64,000 nucleotides of DNA. Origin: Triglochin maritima (Eukaryota; Streptophyta; Magnoliopsida; Alismatales; Juncaginaceae). Below the pieces are notes generated by a model. That model made no database searches. It saw nothing but the letters and a program-made list of their open reading frames with translations, and was not told the origin of the DNA. The stretch's first letter is position 1. Each line of letters starts with the position of its first letter. Made by a program: the position numbers and the translations under genes. Positions 57,342 to 64,000 of the stretch are shown in pieces. The stretch is from positions 31,083,741 through 31,147,740 of the forward strand of contig OY821782.1 of NCBI GenBank assembly GCA_963682175.1. The letters are read 5' to 3'.

Positions 57342-57704
57342 ATGCGTGACCTAAAAAAATAAGAACGTCTAGTCTTTTGCTTTGGATTTTAGGGCCAAGT
57401 TGATTAATGGGGGAGTGATTAATGATCTGGGAGCAAACCAGAAGTCAAATCATGCAAAATAGGGCTCCCAGATAACACAAATTACAAAACTAACTATGAC
57501 ACAAAATTTGAAAGAAGGAAGCCCTCACCAGGCCGCCAATTGGTGGTCTCCAACCGCTGATTGGCGGTCCTTTTAGGTCTTCTGTTCCTCAAATTTATCC
57601 AGCAGCCTCCCCTTGATCCAGTGGTTCCCTGAAACTAAGAAAAACTGGAAACAAAAAATTAAAAACCCCTCGAATCGTCCAAACCAACGTCTGGACAGAG
57701 CACC
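57342..57704 (-). repeat. Leader segment duplicated at 63136-63500, with palindrome pair
   Basis: Near-identical to the other copy (about ten differences over roughly 860 bases, including the LTR part). It contains GGCCGCCAATTGGTGGTCT (57531-57549) and AACCGCTGATTGGCGGTCC (57552-57570) about 135-190 bases downstream of the primer binding site in the sense direction. Confidence 0.85.
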
Positions 57705-57722
57705 TCCCCGGCAACGGCGCCA
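57705..57722 (-). promoter_or_regulatory. Primer binding site, Asp-tRNA type
   Basis: Minus strand TGGCGCCGTTGCCGGGGA, six bases inside the LTR at 57729; the usual priming sequence of Athila-like elements. Confidence 0.88.
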
Positions 57723-57728
57723 AAAACT

Positions 57729-59281
57729 TGATTGATCGTTTTATATTAACCGCAAGTGCATGGCCGCGTTGAAGCGGTGGCAAATACGGGTCGTCCACTG
57801 GGAGGTGTGTCGACAATTGGTTTGTTCGAAGGCGAGAGGTAAAAGAAGGAGAGAAAGATTGGTTACACTAAACTATACTACAATGCGAAATGAAATGGAG
57901 AAGAAGCGATAAAAGTAAACCCCAAAGGGGGTAGAGAAATAATGTGAACATAAAAGAGTGTGTGTGTGTTCATTAAGCTCCTCACAATATGTAGTGCATG
58001 AAATCATAAAACTACATCCAACTTTGCCTCTACATGAATTAAGATAAGACTACATCATTAAAACATACAAGACAATAATTGGAATGAAGCTACATGAACT
58101 CAAGTATAAAGACTATACCCTACTATGCCTCCACATGAATTAAGATTTCACTACATCATTAAAACATACAAGACATTAGCTAAGGTAAAGGCAACAACAA
58201 CACATACACTACAAATTGTGTTTCCAATATTAACTTCATCCATATCCTAACCTTATCATTCCCCATAAAATAGGTCCACTAATCAAAGCATAAGCTAAGC
58301 TTCATTCAAGAGCATTATCATATCAAAGATAAGAGTTAAAACCCATTAGATGGTTATGGAAATCATATAAAGCTCAAGGGATAAAGATAACACACACTTA
58401 ATACACTACATGATTATATCACATATTTCTCTACCCCCCAAATGGGGATGAAACTACTCACTACTCATTACACTAACTATATTAGCAAAAGGAAGCATAA
58501 TACTGAAATGAAAGTTAACTAAGAAGGCAAGAAGCATTAAAGAAACATAAAAGGAAAGGAAAGACTAAACAAACATGCACAAATTAAAAGACAAGATTAA
58601 AATAAACTAGAAGAATTATTTTATTAACAATGACTCACATTGAAGGTAGCATTCTTCTCCACCTTGAGTTTTTGCTTCAAGGCTCACTCCTTAGTAGAGA
58701 GAATGCCACCAAGCAATGTGTAATTACAATGGAAGGTAAAGAGTTCTATTTATAAGCATGGAAAAAGCTAATCGGGGACAATCCCCCGATGTGGGACTAA
58801 ACCAATACCAAAACTAGCTTAAACAAACATTAATACAAGTCCAGGAGAAATTTCGACGGATCCTGAGCAATATGGACCGCCAATTAGCGGTCCAAGACCG
58901 CCAATTGGCGGTCCAAAATCTTCGGATCGTGTTGGAATTTGTTGTGGGCTTTTCTTTCTGGTATTGTTGGTCTTTGATGCGGTTACTTGACTTGTTGGAG
59001 CTCCGACCCGACTCGAATTGGTAAAATACTCCCCATGATGGTGTGGAGTATTCTGTTTTGCTCTTAGGTCCTTCGGTCTTACGATCAGGTCCTTCTCCCT
59101 TGCATCTTAGTCCCCAGGTCTCACAATTAAGTCTTTTTTCCTGCTTTTGGATCCTTTCATGGCTCTTCTCTTCAAACCTCTTTATTCCTGAAAACTAAAC
59201 ATAAAACTCGTCACGTAGCATTGCTTAGGTGTAATATAATGGATATAAGATACAAATATGAGCATGAAATGATGTCAATCA
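57729..59281 (-). repeat. Shared LTR (1553 bp) in the tandem array
   Basis: Plus-strand ends TGATTGATCG and GTCAATCA, with mirror tips TGATTGA/TCAATCA. It is the 3' LTR of the unit on its right (polypurine tract at 59282) and the 5' LTR of the unit on its left (primer binding site at 57705). It carries the palindromes GGACCGCCAATTAGCGGTCC (58874-58893) and GACCGCCAATTGGCGGTC (58896-58913). Its first 476 bases are almost identical to 63525-64000. Confidence 0.92.
58744..58754 (-). promoter_or_regulatory. TATA box of the shared LTR
   Basis: The sense strand has TATAAATAGA just downstream of the palindrome pair and a CCCGATTAGC/CCCCCGATG segment conserved in all family LTRs. Confidence 0.6.
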
Positions 59282-59322
59282 AAATACCCCCACACCTAAG
59301 TTTTTGCTAGTCCCGAGCAAAA
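59282..59322 (-). promoter_or_regulatory. Polypurine tract and adjacent hairpin
   Basis: Sense strand TTAGGTGTGGGGGTATTT lies against the 3' LTR. TTTTGCTAG-TCC-CGAGCAAAA (59302-59322) is the counterpart of the perfect hairpin at 54724-54744 with one mismatch. Confidence 0.75.
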
Positions 59323-60897
59323 CAAAGAAAGAGAAAAGCAAACGAGAAACAAGAAATCCTAACTCACTTTCGTAGGAATCACGGTTGCACTTAGCACGTG
59401 CAACAAGCCGTTAAACCTCCTTTTTGCCAAGGAGGATGAGTGTTGTCTCCTGAGGGTTTTCAGCGGATATACCCACAAAATCCGAACAAGATGCATTATT
59501 CAATCTAGACACTCGACTCGTTGGAAATATTTTGTCGATCATTGGACGCGGTAATCTTACGGGCCGACTCTACAAAGGTAATCAGTCCACACCTAGCCTA
59601 ATAAACCATTCGTGCAAGTTAAATAAGGAATTAAGTAAAAGACATGGACAACCTCAAGATCCTCAAGTGATACAAAGTGTAAGGTCCCTTAAGGTTCTTA
59701 TTTGCATTACCATTTTTTTCTTTTTGTTTCTTTTCACACATTTTTTTTTCTTTTTATTAGTTGGAGCTTCATTCTCCCAGGGTCAGGTTTCGTACATCAT
59801 TGCCCATGAGGACTTACACTATCATGTACACCTTTCCCCAAAGCTCCACATAGGGCAATCCCTACCACCCGTGTAACGGGAGTTCGGTCGGCGCATCCCA
59901 AGTCAGATGACTCGAAAGCACCAGGCACAAAGTCCCCTCAGACCTACTTTCCCGAGTGATAGGAGCCGTGCGAGAAGAGAGAACATCTACTCACTTATTT
60001 CTTATCTACACATGAACCAAAACCCCTACACTAATGTCTCACAACAAGATTAAGAGGGTCCTTGACTACAACAAACTTCCTAAATTAACAAACACGAATT
60101 ATTGACTCACTAGGTTCAGGGTGGACTTCTTTGAATGTTTGAGCACTGAAACCCTATGATTACTCACCCCCAAAGGAAAACTGGGGTGCATCATAACGAC
60201 TCGATAAATCCTAAAGGCACGTACTAGATATCCTAATGCATCAAGTTCAAGACAATTTTGGGAGTTTTCTTTTTACTTTGCCTCTCAACGGTTTTGCACA
60301 TGCTAAACACACGCAAAACCCACAAAACATTTTCTTTCGAAAACACATGAAGATTTTGAAAGAAATGTGAAAATTTTGAAGCACTAGGCAAGCAAAAGAA
60401 GACAAGTCACCCAAGGATCATGGCAAGCAGATATATCGATATTAAATGCAGCACACTATCATGACCCTAACAATGCAAACAAAAGAAAACAAAATCAAAA
60501 GAAAAGACTCGACAATGTACACACGTAAAACACCCCCCCCCCCCCCACACCTACTTCATGCATTGTCCTCAATGAATGCAAGCAAGATACTACATGGATT
60601 GATGCATAAAAAGGAGAGATCTCACCAACATGAAGTACAAAGGGAAGTGCAAGGTCATGTTGATGGACATAACCCGAATTCCCTCAAAACCTGTGAGATG
60701 CTAAAGAAGGGATACAAATACGTGAAAGAAATGGAGCCCAAATACACAAGGGTTGGGGCTCACAACAATCAATGCTCACTGAAGGAGTCTTTTATTGTAC
60801 TTTTTTTTCTTTTTTTCTTTTTTTATATAACTATGTACAAACATAAGTTCCCATCTTCATTTGTCAAAAGACATCAAATGGGAACCTCAAGAGTGGG
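59323..60897 (-). other. 3' untranslated part of the gag-only element
   Basis: No enzyme motif on either strand. Plus-strand frames at 59532-59876 and 60446-60997 are antisense to the element and contain low-complexity runs. It holds the internal purine tract at 60528-60553. Confidence 0.6.
60528..60553 (-). repeat. Internal purine tract with 14-base G run (sense strand)
   Basis: Plus strand AAACA, 14 C (60533-60546), ACACCTA. Same flanks as the 3' polypurine tract at 59282, and conserved in position at 55690 in the other unit. The exact run length may be affected by sequencing. Confidence 0.7.
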
Positions 60898-62388
60898 TCA
60901 ATGCACTTGGAAAGGGAACAGGACACCACGCGGGGCCAGAATACGCATGCGTGGGCCCCCTTCACAAAGAGCACCAGATGAAATGAGAGGTTCATGAATT
61001 GGACGCAAAGGCGTCTCACTCAAAGGATCAAACTGTAAGAGCTTGAACCTCTCGAGAGTTTGGGAAATAAGGGGCAACAGAAGAAAAATATCTCCCGTTG
61101 CGGAACTGAAGTTATGATCATCAATCCAAACTCTCCAACCAACAGGCTGGTGGGTCGGAACGAGGTCAAGCACCTCGTTATGCATGTCCAACTCACCAGG
61201 AGAACAGGAAGTGGGTCTCATACCCAAAGTATCCTCCAAGGAAGTCGTAATACCCTCATGAGCAATGTAGTTGTTTGATGTTCCATCATTTCCAAGATGA
61301 TCAGGAACAATAGTGAGAGGCAAACTCTCATCAGGTCGTATGAGATTAAGGGTACTAGGGAGCTCTTGCTCCACCAAAGGTGAGTCCTTAGGAGGTACAA
61401 CAATAAGATCATGTGGCTCAAGGGCCACGGGACAAAAAGGTAAGGCACAATCCTGTGTCGACTCATAATAGAACTGGTCCAAGCTATTCTCAATTTGAAT
61501 CGAATCCTCCACTAAGTGATCGTGAATTGAAACCCCAAGTCCCTCAGACTGACTAGGAGTTTGACTTTGAAAGGTTGTGCTTTGAATTTGTGGATGTGGT
61601 GGTGGTTCGATATCAAAAGAAGAATCCTCATGTTGACATGAAATGTCACTCTCCTCACGTTCACGTAATTGCTGCGACATTTGACTCACTTGCAGTGCCA
61701 TATTTTGTATGGACTGTTGAGTGGTTTCCATGAACGTAAGGAAAGTTTGTTTCAAGGAATCAGGTATGCGGTCAACGATGAGGTCCAAGTCAGAACTTGG
61801 GAAATCTTGAGGTTGGGTGTTGATTGGCTGAGAATGAGTCCAATGATTTGGAGTGGGGTGTTGGTAGAATTCTGGGTATTCGGGAGGAGGATACTGTGGT
61901 GGAAATGAAGTATAAGAATTTGAATACGAATTGTCTCCCCACAAATCCATCACTCTCGGATTGTACGCGGATGCGTAATGGTCATAATGAGCATTTTGGG
62001 AAAATGTATGCTCATACTCAGGCTCTGGGGGAACATAATGACATTCCCCGAAATCATGACCACTCAACCCACAATAATGACACGGTACGGCTACTGGAGC
62101 CGCCGGTGCACCCATGTCATCTACCACATGCATGAAAGAGGCCAAAGGTTCTTGTAATGTCTCAGTTTGATGACCAACATATGATCCGACGTAACTAGAT
62201 GGTGGTCTAGCGGTCGGTGCCTCTCTCATGTTACCCCAATATGAAGATTGCTCAGTCACACAATGAGGATTATCCCAACCATACGGGGTGTTCGTCTGAG
62301 CCACCCCAGGTTGCATGGGTCCGGAGTACCAGGGAGAATCGTCCTGGTCCCAACAATGATATGGATGGTCGCCCATGTAACCACCCAT
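60898..62388 (-). CDS. Gag-like protein of the non-autonomous element (496 aa, open)
   Basis: The first ATG is at 62386-62388 (MGGYMGDHPYHCWDQDDSPW); an in-frame extension to 62427 lacks an ATG. A CCHC zinc knuckle CHYCGLSGHDFGEC is at residues 103-116, matching the knuckle at the end of the plus-strand gag remnant (CGRCGLT-x-HSDLEC, 52190-52231). Upstream residues are rich in Tyr, Trp, Pro and Gln. After the knuckle come PPEPEYEHTFSQNAHYD, a possible coiled segment (FMETTQQSIQNMALQVSQMS) and a long acidic C-terminal half ending at TGA 60898-60900. The usual retrotransposon-gag core is not visible, so this may be a truncated Gag or a derived accessory protein. It is read from the LTR promoter if expressed. 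Confidence 0.72.
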   Translation of the reverse strand: MGGYMGDHPYHCWDQDDSPWYSGPMQPGVAQTNTPYGWDNPHCVTEQSSYWGNMREAPTARPPSSYVGSYVGHQTETLQEPLASFMHVVDDMGAPAAPVAVPCHYCGLSGHDFGECHYVPPEPEYEHTFSQNAHYDHYASAYNPRVMDLWGDNSYSNSYTSFPPQYPPPEYPEFYQHPTPNHWTHSQPINTQPQDFPSSDLDLIVDRIPDSLKQTFLTFMETTQQSIQNMALQVSQMSQQLREREESDISCQHEDSSFDIEPPPHPQIQSTTFQSQTPSQSEGLGVSIHDHLVEDSIQIENSLDQFYYESTQDCALPFCPVALEPHDLIVVPPKDSPLVEQELPSTLNLIRPDESLPLTIVPDHLGNDGTSNNYIAHEGITTSLEDTLGMRPTSCSPGELDMHNEVLDLVPTHQPVGWRVWIDDHNFSSATGDIFLLLPLISQTLERFKLLQFDPLSETPLRPIHEPLISSGALCEGGPRMRILAPRGVLFPFQVH

Positions 62389-63500
62389 CTCAAGAAAAAC
62401 TCTCGAGTCGACCACTCTCACCACCACGAGACTAAGCTCGCAAAAGTGCTCGACTCGACCCTAAAACGCTACCAGAGAGTGTAAAGGGGAGGAGACTATA
62501 ACGTAGAAGAAGGTGAGAAGAAGATGACTCAGAGGAGAAGGGAAGAAACCCTAAAGCTAGCGTAGGTAACGGGATCAGGAAGAAGCCTAACTAGCAAGCA
62601 CGGCTCAAACAATGTAAGGCAATGGGTCCTTAAGCTAGACGACGCCTAACTTCGAGGTCACTAGCCTCGACACGCCTCACCTCCCTACAACGAGGACCAC
62701 AATGCCCAGCAAGTGATACCAGATCCGGAGATCCAGTACCTCCTACTATCGACAAGGTAGGCAACGCCGATCAGGTCATGACGGTCTCGACTAGATTACT
62801 CTCCTAGTGCATCCGAATTCCTTAGGGCCAATGTCTACTTGCTTTTAGTTAAGGCTTTATTACGAGTGATTTTTGGGGCCAAGGAAAGGGTGATGAAATC
62901 CCCCACCTTATCTTTTATGGGACAACCCCTTCTTAGTAGCGATTTGATCCTAGATCTAGCAATCAATCGCACCAATCAAACGCTCTCTCACTCTTGTCCT
63001 GATGCAATTCCTACTAACTAATGCATGGGCATACGAGATGCATGAATGAGTGTAGGAAATGCGTACCTCACGCCAGCACTCAACAACTGAAAATAAAGCT
63101 AAAAGAAAAGACAACTATATGCCTAAGTCAATACATGATGCGTGACCTAAACAAATAAGAACGTCTAGTCTTTTGCTTTGGATTTTAGGGCCAAGTTGAT
63201 TAATGGGGGAGTGATTAATGATCTGGGAGCAAACCAGAAGTCAAATCATGCAAAATAGGGCTCCCAGATAACACAAATTACAAAACTAACTACGAGACAA
63301 AATTTGAAAGAAGGAAGCCCTCACCAGGCCGCCAATTGGCGGTCTCCAACCGCTGATTGGCGGTCCTTTTAGGTCTTCTGTTCCTCAAATTTATCCAGCA
63401 GCCTCCCCTTGATCCAGTGGTTCCCTGAAACTAAGAAAAACTGGAAACAAAAAATTAAAAACCCCTCGAATAGTCCAAACCAACGTCTGGACAGAGCACC
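62389..63500 (-). other. Leader of the gag-only element
   Basis: About 1.1 kb between the primer binding site and the gag-like frame. Homologous in part to 50158-51300 (inverted). Palindromes GGCCGCCAATTGGCGGTCT and AACCGCTGATTGGCGGTCC lie at about 63328-63367. Short frames such as 62839-63021 show no homology. Confidence 0.6.
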
Positions 63501-63518
63501 TCCCCGGCAATGGCGCCA
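63501..63518 (-). promoter_or_regulatory. Primer binding site, Asp-tRNA type
   Basis: Minus strand TGGCGCCATTGCCGGGGA; one transition from the copy at 57705-57722. Six bases from the 5' LTR. Confidence 0.88.
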
Positions 63519-63524
63519 AAAACT

Positions 63525-64000
63525 TGATTGATCGTTTTATATTAACCGCAAGTGCATGGCCGCGTTGAAGCGGTGGCAAATACGGGTCGTCCACTGGGAG
63601 GTGTGTCGACAATTGATTTGTTCGAAGGCGAGAGGTAAAAGAAGGAGCGAAAGATTGGTTACACTAAACTATACTACAATGCGAAATGAAATGGAGAAGA
63701 AGCGATAAAAGTAAACCCCAAAGGGGGTAGAGAAATAATGTGAACATAAAAGAGTGTGTGTGTGTGTTCATTAAGCTCCTCACAATATGTAGTGCATGAA
63801 ATCATAAAACTACATCCAACTTTGCCTCTACATGAATTAAGATAAGACTACATCATTAAAACATACAAGATAATAATTGGAATGAAGCTACATGAACTCA
63901 AGTATAAAGACTATACCCTACTATGCCTCCACATGAATTAAGATTTCACTACATCATTAAAACATACAAGACATTAGCTAAGGTAAAGGCAACAACAGCA
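63525..64000 (-). repeat. 5' LTR of the gag-only element, cut by the window end
   Basis: Starts TGATTGATCG on the plus strand and follows 57729-58204 with only a handful of substitutions and one GT-repeat length change. About 1.08 kb should lie beyond the window. Confidence 0.9.

Larger units (their letters stand above)
54706..57728 (-). mobile_element. Internal region of a chimeric gag-only unit
   Basis: In minus orientation: primer binding site (57705-57722), short leader, decayed gag (about 57290-56040), 3' untranslated part, polypurine tract (54706-54720). Its PBS-proximal part from 57342 is nearly identical to 63136-63524, whereas the rest is clearly more diverged from the neighbouring unit. 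At 57341/57342 it lacks the roughly 0.95 kb that the other unit has between 62210 and 63135. This is best read as a junction of two related elements. Confidence 0.75.
57729..64000 (-). mobile_element. Gag-only Athila/Tat-like element (TR-GAG-like), right end outside the window
   Basis: Minus orientation: 5' LTR from 63525 to beyond 64000, primer binding site 63501-63518, leader, gag-like frame 60898-62388, 3' part with internal purine tract, polypurine tract 59282-59299, 3' LTR 57729-59281. The internal region is 4.24 kb and has no protease, reverse transcriptase, RNase H or integrase motif in any frame. LTR retrotransposons that encode only Gag are known in plants as TR-GAG elements and rely on enzymes from relatives. 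LTR near-identity over the visible part suggests recent activity. Confidence 0.8.

Noticed and set aside
57705..57722. tRNA gene at the TGGCGCCGTTGCCGGGGA sequence
   Set aside because: Only the 18-base priming complement is present; no cloverleaf or promoter boxes around it.
59532..60997. Plus-strand frames of 114 and 183 codons
   Set aside because: Antisense to the gag-only element and partly antisense to its gag frame; they contain homopolymer-coded residues (Pro and Phe runs).

Overview
The window comes from a plant nuclear genome, almost certainly a eudicot with a repeat-rich genome. The evidence is a PLS-class pentatricopeptide repeat (PPR) gene fragment at the left edge, plant-type Ty1/copia, Ty3/gypsy (Tekay-like chromovirus and Athila/Tat-like), L1-type LINE and hAT elements, and AT-rich spacers. 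I cannot name the species. There is no sign of bacterial, organellar or viral genome organisation. The PPR fragment is the only host gene I can support and it is broken. Most of the rest is nested, decaying transposable elements.

Layout. 1-738: PPR pseudogene (minus). 739-6471: spacer with two short inverted-repeat elements (1759-1894, 3058-3341), an isolated hAT-like end (about 2346) and a degenerate autonomous hAT transposon (3688-6463). 6635-11173: an LTR element flanked by CTTCT, with one whole LTR, half of the other and no recognisable coding. 11319-20471: a structurally complete Tekay-like chromovirus (minus) flanked by GAAAT, with 2.3-kb LTRs and one polyprotein frame broken only by stop codons. 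20975-26145: two copia remnants in opposite orientation; the plus-strand one is split inside its reverse transcriptase by a 1.7-kb solo LTR flanked by ATAAG. 26259-31740: an L1-type LINE (minus) with degraded ORF1 and ORF2. 32211-35060: a 5'-truncated relative of that LINE, split by a 1.39-kb solo LTR (TTATG/TTACG). 36733-44825: a copia element (plus) with two 382/383-bp LTRs and a TATTG duplication, an open gag and a pol damaged by stops, two frameshifts and loss of the integrase catalytic Glu region. 46350-64000: a cluster of Athila/Tat-like LTRs and internal parts in both orientations. On the right it forms a tandem LTR-internal-LTR-internal-LTR array whose last unit carries a 496-residue gag-like reading frame with a zinc knuckle and no pol, as in the TR-GAG class of non-autonomous elements.

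How the parts relate. The insertions can be ordered: each solo LTR is younger than the copia or LINE it splits; the Tekay, copia and 6635-11173 elements each keep exact 5-bp duplications. The gag-only element has no enzymes, so it would need pol from a related autonomous element. The plus-strand fragment at 48743-52237 shows that a gag-bearing relative with a similar PBS, leader motif and knuckle existed in this genome. Several LTR families here carry dense short palindromes (GGTCGACC, GACCGCCAATTGGCGGTC, GTGCGGCG-GAAA-CGCCGCAC), and the Athila-like ones repeat the palindrome just downstream of the primer binding site. This is the least explained structure in the window. All by-eye comparisons are approximate.
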